A stretch of 64,000 nucleotides of DNA, taken from NCBI RefSeq assembly GCF_035046485.1, contig NC_085138.1, forward strand, positions 10,451,823 to 10,515,822, read 5' to 3'. This document shows, piece by piece, positions 9,598-20,929 of this stretch. The stretch's first letter is position 1. Every line of letters begins with the position of its first letter. Position numbers and translations under genes: made by a program. The stretch comes from Aedes albopictus. Taxonomy: Eukaryota; Arthropoda; Insecta; Diptera; Culicidae. The notes under the pieces are model-generated. The model was not told where the DNA came from. It saw nothing but the letters and a program-made list of their open reading frames with translations, and searched no databases.

Positions 9598-11951
9598 CAC
9601 AGTGTTCGAAATCGATGATTTTGCGATCAAAATTAAATAACTTCTTTTAGGTTGGTTCTAGAGATTTGGCGTGTTCTACAAAGTTTTTTTGCATGTTAAA
9701 AGGCGTCTTTTGATAAAATGTAATAAATGATTAATCCCCCTAGAAGTAAAATAAAAATTTTATTTTTTCGAAATATTTTTTTAGAGGTTTGACGTCTTCG
9801 GCAAAGTTGTAGCCCATAATAAGAGAACAAAAATCGTAGAACATGTCAAAGCTCCACCTCTTACGGTTTTCGAGATATGGAGCGTTTTGTGCGAAGTACC
9901 CCTAAAACTAGTTTTTTCAGTGTAGCTTCAACAGATAAAATCCTACAGTTTTGTGACCTTCTACAAACTTGTTCAGGACGTCAAAATACACATTTCTTCC
10001 GAAGATGTCAAGTCATTATATCTTAAAACAAAAAAGTTATAGGCAAATTTATCATATTTTAAGGTGTACTTTCACCTTAAGTAACTATTGCCGGCGCAAA
10101 ATGGCGCAGATGGCTCAGTCGGTAGTTGAAAGATTAGACTTTTTACTACCACTTGGGGGTGGAAACCCTCGTGGGCAATAGTGGGAAAGGTGGTTTAAAT
10201 ACATGACAAAAACTAATTATTTTGTCTGTAATACAAGAAAAATAAATAAAAATTAATAATTAAGGATTCCTCAGTAATTTTTACTGCATTGCGTAATTTC
10301 CAGCAATATTTTACAACGTTTTTACAAAAACCAGTGAGTTTTTATCACTAAAAATTAAAACATAAGGACAAAATATTGTTCCCGACAGTTATAACTAAAG
10401 CTAGTTCTAAATAAAAGTATTGAATTTCTTCAAACTTATGACAACATATCTATGCCCAAACGAATGACTACCTACTTTCTACCCAATAGTCCTACAATTG
10501 AATGGCTACGGTGGTTAGAATATCAAATGCGTTTTGATAAATACCTTTGCAGTTCTCATTAAGGTAGATGTAATTTTACATTCTTCAATACATATTTTGA
10601 CGATTTTCTGTTGAAAATAAAGTAGATCTTTTTAAATCAAATGATCAATTTGATAAAAAAAAATATTTTCAACTCGATTTTTGTGAAAAGTACTGTTAAA
10701 AATATGAAAAATACTTCAATCAACTCATGATGCAGACGATGGGATGTCAAAACATGTAATTGGTTAACGTCAAGATATTAAAAATAATATTTGAAATAAA
10801 AAAAACATCGCATTATTTCTCGGCACACCCTGTATTTTATTGATTTATATCTGATATATTTCAATTGCTTCCCAGGTGTAAGTCAAACTCGTGGATTACC
10901 GAAAAAGCATAAATACAAATATAAATATAAATACATGAAAAAAATTCTACTCTGTGTTTTGTTGCACATCTTGAACTGTTTAATATTTCCTTCTTCCTAT
11001 TTCTAGCGCTACATAACTTGAATATTGCCCCAAAAAAAACTTCAAATAGGTAATTTTAAAGTAACTTTATCAGAAATTGCCTGATCATCTGATAGTAAAC
11101 AATATGAATTCAAAAGCATGAATAAAATATTCTGTTAGGTAAAAACAATGCTCAAAATCGACACGAATGCACCTTTGGCGTAAAGTGTCGCTAATTTAAG
11201 TAAATAAATAAATAAATAAATCATGCTAGAAAATGTTGTAAAAAATTGCTGGAAATTACGCAATGCAGTAAAAACTACTGCGGGATTCTAAATTATTAAT
11301 TTTTATTTATTTTTCTTGTATTACAGGCAAAATAATTAGTTTTTGTCATGTATTTAAACCACCTTTCCCACTATTGCCCACGAGGGTTTCCACCCCCAAG
11401 TGGTAGTAAAAAGTCTAATCTTTCAACTACCGACTGAGCCATCTGCGCCATTTTGCGCCGGAAATAGTTACTTAAGGTGAAAGTACACCTTAAAATATGA
11501 TAAATTTGCCTATAACTTTTTTGTTTTAAGATATAATCACTTGACATCTTCGGAAGAAATGTGTATTTTGGCGTCCTGAACAAGTTTGCAGGTCACAAAA
11601 CTGTAGGATTTTATCTGTTGAAGCTACACTGAAAAAACTAGTTTTAGGGGTACTTCGCACAAAACGCTCCATATCTCGAAAACCGTAAGAGATGGAGCTT
11701 TGACATATTCTACGATTTTTGTTCTCTTATTATGGGCTACAACTTTGTCGAAGACGTCAAACCTCTAAAAAAATATTTCGAAAAAATAAAATTTTTATTT
11801 TACTTCTAGGGGGATTAATCATTTATTACATTTTATCAAAAGACGCCTTTTAACATGCAGAAAAACTTTGTAGAACACGCCAAACCTCTAGAACCAACCT
11901 AAAAAAAGTTATTTAATTTTGATCGTAAAATCATCGGTTTCGAACACTGTG
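9598..11951. mobile_element. 2.35-kb Transib-like foldback element with CACAGTG ends
   Basis: The left end is CACAGTGTTCGAAATCGATG. The right end is its inverted counterpart, finishing CACTGTG at 11945-11951. The 5-bp target duplication CAACG is at 9593-9597 and 11952-11956. The arms are about 715 bp each (9598-10312 and 11236-11951) and only slightly diverged. Both carry the same 70-codon frame (9969-10181 and 11371-11583), which I take as a by-product of the repeat. CACAGTG ends plus a 5-bp duplication are characteristic of Transib. No transposase is present, so it is non-autonomous. The AT-rich centre (about 10313-11235) is unique in the window and ends with a (TAAA)n run. Confidence 0.75.
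10085..10185 (+). repeat. tRNA-like segment in the foldback arms
   Basis: The segment reads GGCGCAGATGGCTCAGTCGG, then TAG. The A-box-like core TGGCTCAGTCGGT is followed about 40 bp on by GGGGTGGAAACCCTCG, a poor B box. The inverted copy is at about 11370-11470. It may be a trapped SINE or tRNA relic. No cloverleaf was folded, so this is only suggestive. Confidence 0.35.
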
Positions 11952-11956
11952 CAACG

Positions 11957-12800
11957 TTAGCAACACATAGACACAAAGCAGTTAACAAAATAAGGCATAG
12001 TCTTTTTAATACAGAGCCTCAAAGGTGTACTCATAATTAACGATACAGTCCTTAAGTTCAATCTTACTTACAATTTATTTCCATTATATTTACCTACCAG
12101 TTTCGTACTCCACTGAGCTGTGTGATGTACTCCAAGGATTTATCTACAATCCAACACTCCTCCTCATCACACACTCAGATCCGACGCGTCCCGAGTTCTA
12201 CCTGACTCTGACCACCGTACTCCTCTTGCCTATCGAGCTGCTCCGTTGCAACCCAGCTACCAGACTCCTCCTGGATCCAAGCTAATTCTGCTATCAGGCT
12301 CCGGCTCCAAGCTACGTTTGCTACTAAGGAGGCTATCAAGCTTCTCCTGGCTCAAAGCATCTTCTGCCCCAAGTACCTTCTGCCTTCCAGCTCCAGTGTC
12401 CATCGATCAGCCAGCACCCTCTGCCTCTTGGTTATCAATTCTCACCGAGTGTTGGATATCCAGCCGTGTCTTCCAAGGGCATCGCAGCAAACATCTTAGT
12501 CCCGTCAAGGCAGCGTGAGATGTCGTAGAGATGATTGTCGACAGTGGCTTACTCGGCATCGTTGGCAAGAGAGTCCGTCTACATGAGCTCCATTTGCTCC
12601 TCATGTTTAAGATGAGTCTATCGGGACTTTGGCGTTCCTTCGATGTTTCATTCTAATCTCTTCGATCTATATCATCTTCCCCTAAACCGCAAATATAATC
12701 ATCTCTGTTGTACATATGTACGAAGAGCGAAAGCTGTTTATTGTTCATTTGTGTGGTGTATGGTGATACAATGGGGGTAGGGTGATTGCACATATAGATG
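11957..12800. other. unassigned stretch; proline/serine/tyrosine-rich frames
   Basis: About 12100-12610 is GC-richer and free of obvious repeat periodicity. A + strand frame at 12246-12518 and overlapping frames encode S/P/Y/Q-rich peptide. On the - strand a purine run precedes TGTTGGATTGTAG near 12150, which could be a polypurine tract and LTR start. No domain was recognised. It could be a degraded LTR element or a relic exon. Confidence 0.3.
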
Positions 12801-12804
12801 CGTT

Positions 12805-12955
12805 GCGCGAACATTCGGCCTTTTGTTACATTAGGCCTTTCGTTACATTCGGCTTTTCGTTACGTTCGGTCTTTCGTGATTCGGCCTTTTGCGGTAGTTA
12901 CAATGGTTTCGGCCTTTTGTGATTCGGCTTTTCGTGGTTCGGCCTTTTGTGTTAA
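12805..12955 (+). repeat. short tandem repeat, TTCGGCCTTTTGT type
   Basis: About nine diverged copies of TTCGGCcTTTtGT separated by 3-8 bases. A related motif (TTAGGCCGAATGGTCA) is repeated at 63905-63960 in the other orientation. Confidence 0.75.
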
Positions 12956-13243
12956 TCCCGTTCAATCAAATTAGGTATTCTCACCGGTGGCGTTTTTAAT
13001 CTTCACCTAATGCAATACATTGGGAACAGCTAGCTAATGCACAAGGACCCTCCCCCAGGATATTCGATCTTGACGTGATAAATCTATGTGAAGCAGTTGA
13101 GCAAATCTCTGTGAATCTTCAAGGGATCTAAAAAAAAAAGAGTATTTACTCAGTTTTATTTATATGACTTATAATGCCTTCAAATTTCAATCTTTTCTGT
13201 CTACATTTGTAGGTCTAATTATATTTGATAATTTTGTTTCCAG

Positions 13244-14150
13244 CTACGCCCCCTGGTGCCCAGCATGCAAGAACCTCGCCCCCGTTTGGGACGATCTTTC
13301 CACCTGGTCCGACGACTTGAACATCAAAACGGCCAAAGTCGATGTGACGACCTCGCCCGGATTAAGCGGACGTTTCTTCGTGACGGCCCTGCCAACCATA
13401 TTCCACGTCCTGAACGGAGAGTTCCGCCAGTACAAGGGACCACGTGATCTCAACTCACTGATGACTTTCATCGAGGAAAAGAAATGGCAACAGCTGGAAC
13501 CGGTGTCGGCTTGGAGCAAACCGGACTCCATCCAGATGTCGCTGGTATCGCAGTTCTTCAAGTTGTCGCACTTTTTGAAAGTAAGTAAATCCTACATCAA
13601 GGTAAGTTCCGGTTAGGATATCGAACCGAATCGACTAACATCCATCGTCTGTCGTTTTTTTTTTTGTCAACAGGAAGTCAACACGATGCTTTCGAAGGAA
13701 TACGGCCTTCCGGCATGGGGATCGTACGCTCTGTTTGCCATCGGAACCATCTTGCTCGGTGCCATTCTCGGATTGATCCTGGTATGTGTGATTGACTTCA
13801 TGTTCCCTCCGAAGTCCGCCCAGCGCAAGAGCTTCTCCGAGCATAAGCAGAACCTCAAGAACGAACAGGTCGCCGAAGAGATCAAGGGTGACGAGCTGGA
13901 AGATGAAGACGAGCTGGCCGGAACCGGTGTCCAGGATGAGGTCGAGGAAGATGAAACCAACGAAACTTCGGAAGGCGAGAAGAACTCCGGATCGGACTCC
14001 GAGGAAGAAAGCGAACCAAAGGAAGAGGAGAAAGAAGAGCAAGATGCCGCCCCAGTTGCCCCACCCAGTCCCAAAGAGGAAGCCAAAAAGAAGGACACCA
14101 ATGCCGGAAGTCCGGACGTTCGGAAGCGCAAATCTCGAAAGGCCGATTGA
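13244..14150 (+). CDS. TMX1: thioredoxin-related transmembrane protein 1-like (3' exons)
   Basis: Two exons are visible: 13244-13580 and 13674-14150. The acceptor TTTCCAG lies at the left, and the intron between them runs from GTAAGT to CAACAG. The first encodes a thioredoxin fold with active site YAPWCPACKNL; CPAC is the TMX1-type redox motif. The conserved cis-proline is in VTALPTIF. The second encodes a single membrane span (about residues YALFAIGTILLGAILGLIL of the exon), then a long acidic, lysine-ending cytosolic tail (KSRKAD). The family sits in the ER membrane with the redox domain in the lumen and acts on client disulfides. The signal peptide and first strand must be in upstream exon(s). 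None was recognised in 1-13243, so they may lie outside the window or be hidden by repeats. The first codon base at 13244 completes a split codon. Confidence 0.9.
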
Positions 14151-14696
14151 ACGTAAAAACATCCGCCAAATAAGCCCCCACCCTGTACTCTCGATTAACG
14201 CCCAAGAATAGAACAGAAAGAATTAGGAATATGGGAGCAGAGCAGCACCGTAGATTAGATGAACAAAATGGAGCAAAAAAAACCTCTTGAGTTATCCTCA
14301 TTCATGGGATATGAGCCGTTTCAGCAACAATCATCTTAACAAGATCACACACACACATACACACAGACAGACGGACATCCTACTGAGAATTTGAAGTGTT
14401 TCACAATTTACACACATAAAGTCAGCATCAGCAAAAAAGTAAGCATTTACGTAGGACAAAAATCATTATTAGCGATTAACATTATTATCTTCTACTTCGT
14501 TTTCGTGATAACTACGCTAACCAACTGATAATTCCGTTTGTTTCGTTCCAACAGAACTTGTACGTCTCAAATTCTTCTTATTTAATATATTCTCTAAGTC
14601 TCTTCGCTTATTTCCTTATATTTTTTGTCGGTCGGCTTACATCGCGTATTTTCTACATTGATATTTACTTATACTAATTAAAAATTAAACAAAAAC

Positions 14697-14702
14697 AATA
14701 AA
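14697..14702 (+). terminator. candidate polyadenylation signal of TMX1
   Basis: AATAAA about 550 bp after the stop. A second AATAAA at 15029-15034 is an alternative. The 3' UTR between holds an AC-rich microsatellite near 14345-14375. Confidence 0.5.
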
Positions 14703-15164
14703 GATATTTTTCGAGCGTGTGTTGTAGATTAGCTAAGCCAGCTATTTAGTTGTACATTCAGATCGTCGAATGTAGGAGTCATCAAAAGCGAGAAAAAAAA
14801 CTACGAGTAATCGCTATTATTATCTATTAAAAAAACTATCTACAAACCAGTTTACTAACATAAGTGTTAGTTTTAAGAGTATATCTATTGAACGAAGGAA
14901 GGAAGCAAGTGTAAAGTGAAAAGATTGCTAGGCTATAACAAGAGGCAGCAGCAGCAGCACCAAGTAGTCACCAACTCGTAGTAGTTCAGTTGGTTGTGTT
15001 TGTGACGTTAAGTTGAAACAAAGTCGGAAATAAAGAGCACTTTTTTCGAACGTTTTCGCCAGAACGAGATGCAGTTTGATTTGGAAGAGAAATGGTCATC
15101 CTCTACTTCCGATCCAGAGTTTCTGTCACTATCGGCTTTTGATGACATCGAAAATAGAGCTTCT

Positions 15165-15470
15165 TCACGTTGGAAATCCAAATGTGAGGTCACCATGCCA
15201 CAGGCATCTATTGATGAAGACCTGCAGTCGTTGAATGTTCGCCACTGATACACACCAGGTTTCAATGGCGTACAATAGCACAGATTTTACGTTCAAGTTG
15301 AAAAATCGGATTTTGTTGCGTCGACTGATCTGGTTGTTTTTCCATACATTTTTTAAACTCGCAAAAGCAGCCCTCGCCTTCTTGATTCGTGGACCTATAT
15401 CGATCTTGGTGTCACCATCGGCCGCCATTTGGCTATCAAGATATTGGAAGCATTAAACATCCCGAGTAGA
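15165..15470 (-). pseudogene. non-LTR retrotransposon RT C-terminal fragment
   Basis: The - strand encodes D-I-G-P-R-I-K-K-A-R-A-A-F-A-S-L, then ISRRNKIRFFNLNVKSVLLY and ETWCVSVANIQRLQVFINRC. This is the thumb and C-terminal region of a non-LTR reverse transcriptase. Both ends are truncated. A related fragment lies on the + strand at 56045-56540. Confidence 0.8.
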
Positions 15471-15932
15471 GGAAAAGAGCTCAATAATAGCATATTTTGA
15501 TATGGAGATCAAAAAGTTCTTTGCTGAGTTTTGTGTTTTCCTTTACAGAGAAGAACATTAATCAGGACAATTAGATGATCAGCATTGAACCACAAAAACC
15601 CCACAACAATTGGTGAGATCTTTCCAATATTATTTATTTATTTATAAATAATTCTACTTCAGTATATTTACTTTATAACTGCATATAAGTTGAAAATTCG
15701 CTATTTTCAACATCCTTTCATCTATTGGAAGATGCTTCAGTTCTGGGCTCTTTCTAAGTTGATGAAGGGATTTATAAATGCTTGCAAGGACTTGGCCAGG
15801 TGTGTGGAGCTGAGTGAATCTATGACATTGCAGATAGTAGCGACATCAGCAATGTCAATGGAAATTCAACTTTGCAACTCCATCCAAGATTTGTGCAAGT
15901 ATTCATGCTATGCTATGCTATTTTGATATGGA

Positions 15933-16181
15933 GATCAAAAAGTGATATGGGTTTGATTGACGTAAGAGTTAAAAGATCTGAAAATAAAATCAAAAATTTA
16001 TCCCTGGAACATCATCATATCATATTTAGATTTTGTAAGATCTAACCAATAGCAGCGAGCTATTCGTTTGATCTTGAAATATCAAATTTTGATATTGTTC
16101 AGATGCTCCAGGAATATTTTTCAGATATTATTTTCAGATCTTTATCTCTTATATCAATCAAACCAATAGCACGTTTTGATC
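15933..16181. mobile_element. palindromic MITE, about 249 bp
   Basis: GATCAAAAAGTGATATGGGT on the left is matched by its inverted form at 16120-16181 (...ACCAATAGCACGTTTTGATC). Inner parts also pair (AGATCTGAAAATAA and its complement). There is no coding capacity. Nearby, 15485-15510 carries another copy of the end motif GATATGGAGATCAAAAAG. Confidence 0.65.
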
Positions 16182-16579
16182 GTCAGTATTTCTCCTCTAC
16201 CCGGGATTATCTACTCACGGTGTGTCTGGTAGAACAAATTTATTACAAAAAAATGGGCATCGCTAATTTTTACGCTACGTGAAAGTTAACGCTACCAGCT
16301 TTCATTCAAGCCCAACATCGAAATATTCCATCGGGGGAACTTTTTCATACAAAAATTGGGTATGTTTGTTAAGTAGAAATAGGGATTAATTTGGAACCGT
16401 GCATTTTGTATGGGGAAAAACAGTATTCTGAAAAAGTTGTTCGGGATCCCTCGGTGGATTTTTTTGAGGGACCCTGCAAATGAAAGCTGAAAGCCTCTAT
16501 GTTCGAATAGCGAAAAATTTGACGATGCCCATGTTTTTGTTATAAACTTTTCCCATACACACGCCGTGCTACTGCTTGC

Positions 16580-16846
16580 CCAGCTACCGTAAGGCTGGAA
16601 GGGTTGACCGCGGTTGACCGTGTTTACATCCAACCATTTGGTCTTGTTGACGTTGATAGTAAGACCTGCTGTCGTCGAGGAGCGATCGGCAAGATCATCG
16701 ACCTTACTCTGCATATCAGTGCGCCGTTGAGGAGGAAAGTAACGGCATCAGCTAGTGCGTCATTTAGGTGGTTCATGGTAATGGGCTGCCACAATAACCC
16801 GCGATTTGGTTCACGACCAATCGCACCTACCAAGATCTCGTCAAAT
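16580..16846 (-). pseudogene. non-LTR reverse transcriptase fragment
   Basis: On the - strand: IGREPNRGLLWQPITMNHLN, a decayed catalytic box (L-A-D-A-V in place of F-A-D-D-V), then MQSKVDDLADRSSTTAGLTI and N-V-N-K-T-K. A frameshift separates the two halves. The left neighbour (16290-16580) has no recognised function. The right side is cut by the 346-bp element. Confidence 0.75.
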
Positions 16847-17195
16847 GGCTTCTTTAGCGGTGTTGAGATAATTCCATATTCTGAATCTACATGCCAAACT
16901 GGGCCGGAATCCAAATTTTCATGAATTTTGGTGCCCGGGAACCTATTTAAAAATCAATTTGAAATTTGTATGGGAGCGATTTGTCGAATCACCCCTTGTC
17001 GCATTTTGTACTGGATTGAGCTGTCAAGCAGTTGCCCAGCCGTCAAAAGGTGATTTCAAAAAATCTCTTTGAAATTGGTTTTAGGTACAAAAACAAAGTT
17101 CTAAAAAATCTGAAAAAAATCATAGTGATTCAGAAAAAGGTGCTCTTTCGTATAAAATCGAAAAATCAATACATTTTTCAAAATTTAAAAACCCA
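16847..17195 (+). mobile_element. 346-bp dispersed element, copy 1
   Basis: Begins GGCTTCTTTAGCGGTGTTGA and ends AAAATTTAAAAACCC. The whole length matches 35955-36300 in the same orientation with scattered substitutions. It sits inside a non-LTR fragment. Confidence 0.75.
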
Positions 17196-17409
17196 ATTAC
17201 GATGAGGAACAGTAGCGGAGATAGTATACATCAGGCCTGTCCAACCTTTTACGGCCGCGGGCCACAGCCAACACTCCATACCAGTTCACGGGCCAAAAAT
17301 TGAAATTTAACTATCAAACACTTTTTTCAAAAAACTTTTCTGAACTTTGCTGGTGAAGGTAATGGCTTCAACCTGAAAGAAATAGTAGAATTCTAAAGAT
17401 GGGAATTAA

Positions 17410-17750
17410 GGTGGCCCACACTTATATGAAAGACAAAAATTTCGAAAAATGCCAAGTCTTACCTCTCGAATCAGTTGTTTTGGACTCCCAGAAGTTACGT
17501 TCAAAATTTTAGCAAAATCGATTAAGCCTAAGGGGGCGCTCAAAACGTTTGAAGTTTGTATGGAAAAACTTGGCCAAATGTATGCAGAAATTTTAAGTTT
17601 TCGATTTTTTTCGCTAGGTGGCGCTGTAAGCGTTAAATAAATAAACCCTTTGGTATTATTGTAGGTGACTATATGCCAAACAACTTTGTCGAAGACTGCA
17701 AAGTGATCCGACGTCTGGGAAAAAAGTTATACCCTAGATAATTTCAAATC
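17410..17750 (+). mobile_element. half of a foldback MITE (family of 54253-55012)
   Basis: Starts TTAAGGTGGCCCACACTTAT and matches one arm of the complete element at 54253-55012 to its centre (GACTATATGCCAAACAACTT, TGATCCGACG, AAAGTTATACCCTAG). The second arm is missing. Between 17208 and 17410 lies unassigned sequence. Confidence 0.75.
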
Positions 17751-17951
17751 AAATGAGTTGCATTATGAACATTATACAAACATTTTTCATTATGCAACTC
17801 ATTTCAGTTGCATAATGAACCAGTTTGGAAAAATTGACCATTATGATACCAAAATGAGTTAAATAAAATATAAACTATGATACTGAATTGCATAATAGTT
17901 ATTTATGTAACGAGTTGCAAAAAGTTGATTTTTTCAGCATGAGTCGTACAT

Positions 17952-19637
17952 TAGGGCAGTTCAGATTTCAAACATGTTGAAAATTCAAAGCTCCCATATG
18001 TTCATTACAATCCTTGGTGCAAAACTAGAGTCCTGTCAAATTTTCAGCCATTTCGATGGTCATTTAATGGTGGCCCAAAAGCAAAATAGGTTTGTATGGG
18101 AATTACTATGGAGAATTTTCAAAAAAAGTTCTCCGCGTTGTAAAGCTTTCAAACATGGATAAAGTCATAGAGTCAAAGTCAAATTGAATTCTTCAGATCA
18201 TAATGATGAATGTTGCCGAAGACCGGATCTCATTTCGACAATCGACAAAAAAGATAGGGTAGGACGGGGCAAGATGGCCACCCGGGGCAAGATGAGCACC
18301 CCTCTGTTTTACTACTTTTATGATGAATTTTGCCCAAACAAGTTCATAATCCGTTAGATTAATGTTTATCCTGTTTGTAAACCTGATATTATTCATAATG
18401 AACGAATTAAAAAATATCGTCAAATTAGTCAATAGCATGGATTTTTGGCATTTTCTTATAAGAAATCATCAGAATAAAATAAGGTTTTTATGTCAGAATC
18501 AAATTTTTACCATAATTCTTGTTATCAGTCAACATTACTAGCTTACTGCAAAGCATTTTAATTTATATTAGAAAATATTTTCTAAAAACTAACATTAAAA
18601 TTTATTCAATTTTAGTTATTTACCTATAATGGGGCAAGATGAGCACCCCTGAGGGGAGTATAGAAAATATTTTGAAATTATTGGATTCCACTCAATAGTG
18701 CCGAACATAGGTTTCCGTAACCTCTGCAACTATTTGGTTGCGTAAATTCCTAAAAATAAGCAACTTAATAATCGTTTATTGTTTTTCGGGTCATTCTGTA
18801 TAAAGTATTATAAAACCGTATTTTTTTTTTCAATAATCGAAGAAATTGATAATTTTAGAACATGATACTATAGCAATAAACAAGGTTCACTATATCAATC
18901 ACTGTATGGCCAATTTATTGTTAAAATATTGGGATTTTAATGAAGTGCTCTTCTTGCCCCGTAGGGGTGCTCGTCTTGCCCCGTAGCATGTTCGAACTGA
19001 CCATAAAACATCTTTTTTGTTTAGTCAAATAAATCATACTTATTGTGAATTTTGAACCCTTCCATGTTTATGGGTGATAGAAAACATGATATAGAAAAGA
19101 ACTATTGAGAGGTACTTTAAAAAAAAATGTGTTAACTTGCAATAACCCCAACGTGATCCTTAGGGTGCTCATCTTGCCCCGCCCTACCCTATTTAACAAA
19201 TTTCCACTCGCATGCGCATCTTCACACACGATGTTCTGCAAGGTGTGCAAGAAGCTAACACGCATACTATGATTGCGTGTCAAGCGTGTCGGTCGAGCTG
19301 TGGTCTTCTGTTTAATCATACATGGATGAATATTGATTAATAACTTCTGTCTCGTGAGTCGAAATGAGTTGCGGTCTTCGGCAACATTCATCATTGAGAT
19401 CTGAAGAATTCATATTGACTATGAATTTATCCTTGTGTGAATGCTCCACAGGGTGGAGAGCATTTTTTGAAAACTTTCCATAGTAATTCCCATACAAACC
19501 TATTTTGCTTTTGGGTCACCATTAAATGGCCACCGAAATGGCTGAAAATTTGACAAAACTCTAGTTTTGCACCAAGGATTGTACTGAACATATGGGAGCT
19601 TTGCATTTTTAACATGTTTGAAGTCTGAACTGCCCTA
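17952..19637. mobile_element. 1.69-kb foldback element with TAGGGCAG ends and an 8-9 bp target duplication
   Basis: The ends are TAGGGCAGTTCAGATTTCAA...TGAACTGCCCTA. GTCGTACAT is duplicated at 17943-17951 and 19638-19646. The arms (about 17952-18230 and 19360-19637) are inverted copies, with GCTCCCATATGTTCA and TTTTGCTTTTGGG-type blocks in common. The arrangement resembles hAT MITEs. The core holds a further element (18255-19191). Confidence 0.75.
18255..19191. mobile_element. nested TIR element with GGGGCAAGATGAGCACC motifs
   Basis: The ends are TAGGGTAGGACGGGGCAAGA...CTTGCCCCGCCCTACCCTA. Copies of GGGGCAAGATGAGCACC occur near 18285 and 18632, and in inverted form near 18951, 18968 and 19163. 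No transposase and no clear target duplication. Confidence 0.65.
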
Positions 19638-19969
19638 GTCGTACATTTATACAACGAGGCTTGCCGAGTTGGATAAATACGAAGAGTGCTGAAAAAAATC
19701 GAGTTTTGCAACGAGTTCCATACAAAATTTTATGCAATGATTTTTTCATAATGCAACTCATTTGAGTTGCATAATGTTCATAATGCAACTCAAATGAATT
19801 GCATTATGAACATTATGCAACTATTTTCCATTATGTAACTCATTTCAGTTGCATTATGACCAGTTTGGAAAAGTTGGTCATTATGATACCAAAATGAGTT
19901 ATATAAAATAGAAATTATGATACTTAATTGCATAAAATATTTTTAAAAATGAGTTTGACTTCCCTTTGA

Positions 19970-20235
19970 GGCAACAAAAGTCACGAACGGCTGAACCGAT
20001 CAGGATGAATTTTGCATGGTTAGATTTGTATTCATGGTGGCTGTGTTTATATGTAAAAAAAAGTAAGGAAAATGAACTAAAAATGTAAAAAAACAGACAA
20101 AATGCTGATTTTTATGACCTGGGAAGGAAATCAGCACGATCGAATTGAAACCAATCTAGAGTGCGGTGCTATTTTGAGCTCAACAGTTGTCAAATCACCA
20201 CAAGACGGCAAGACAAAGTTTGCCGGGACAGCTAG
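19970..20235 (+). mobile_element. Helitron-like 3' end
   Basis: The terminus is GGCAA-N8-TTGCC (a short hairpin), then GGGACAGCTAG followed by T. Upstream is the sequence CGGCTGAACCGATCAGGATG. This agrees with insect Helitron 3' ends (hairpin about 10 bp before CTAG). The 5' limit is not defined. Confidence 0.6.
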
Positions 20236-20929
20236 TATTATCAAATATTGATTATTTCCTAATGAACCCTTAAATATTCATACAAAAATTCATTTAGAAA
20301 GCCATAAATTCTGCCTGGTATTCTTCTCCAAGGTTCTTCTTAACTTTGTCAGAAATTTGTCCACAATATAAACCGTAGCGTAAAGTTCTCTTCTATAATA
20401 TGTGTTAGAAATAAATATGAGCATTTCTAGCTCAACGCTGAAATTTTCACTGTAAACAGTTTAACACAACAATTTTACACTGTCAAAGTTTTAAAAAAAT
20501 CGTCAAAATAGTGCACGCGGAACTAAAAGTGGTCAAAAAGTACCTAAAATTTACCTTGAAGCGATTTGAGCTTTGGATATTTACTAGAAAAAGTACTGAA
20601 CAGATTTCGATCTAATTTTTACCACTTAATTATATATCCAATAAATACTAAATACATATAACCAATTAATATTATATATATGTTAAGAATATCGAGTGAA
20701 GTTTTCAAACGTTTTGATAAGGCAACAAAAAAGTTATAGCTTAAGCAATTTTTTGAAATGGTTGCTCAAATTTTCTAAAATCTCATTTTATGATATCGAC
20801 AATATCTGCGCCAATACTCAACCGATTTTAATGAAAATTTTATGGTATTAGCTACACATTATATAATATTCATGGTCAAAAAATTAGCTATTTTGGCGAA
20901 CGCAATCAAGAGTTATACAATATTTTCTG
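20236..20929. other. no recognised feature
   Basis: AT-rich unique sequence without coding signature or obvious repeat. Confidence 0.4.

Larger units (their letters stand above)
17752..19965. mobile_element. AT-rich repeat interrupted by a nested foldback element
   Basis: Outer sequence at 17752-17951 and 19638-19965 is rich in the motif GAGTTGCATAATG and its complement. A block of about 150 bp (17755-17905) recurs in direct orientation at 19795-19940, including ACCAGTTTGGAAAA and GATACCAAAATGAGTTA. Removing 17952-19646 rejoins a near-palindrome (GCATGAGTCGTACAT-TTATACAACG...). Confidence 0.6.

Noticed and set aside
10085..10185. Functional tRNA gene
   Set aside because: The A-box-like part is good but the B box is poor and no anticodon arm could be assigned; better seen as a relic.
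9969..11583. Two matching 70-codon frames as a duplicated gene
   Set aside because: They are the same segment in the inverted arms of a foldback element, without a domain.
13635..14301. Antisense open frames over the TMX1 tail
   Set aside because: They mirror the acidic/lysine-rich codons of the sense exon and show no domain.
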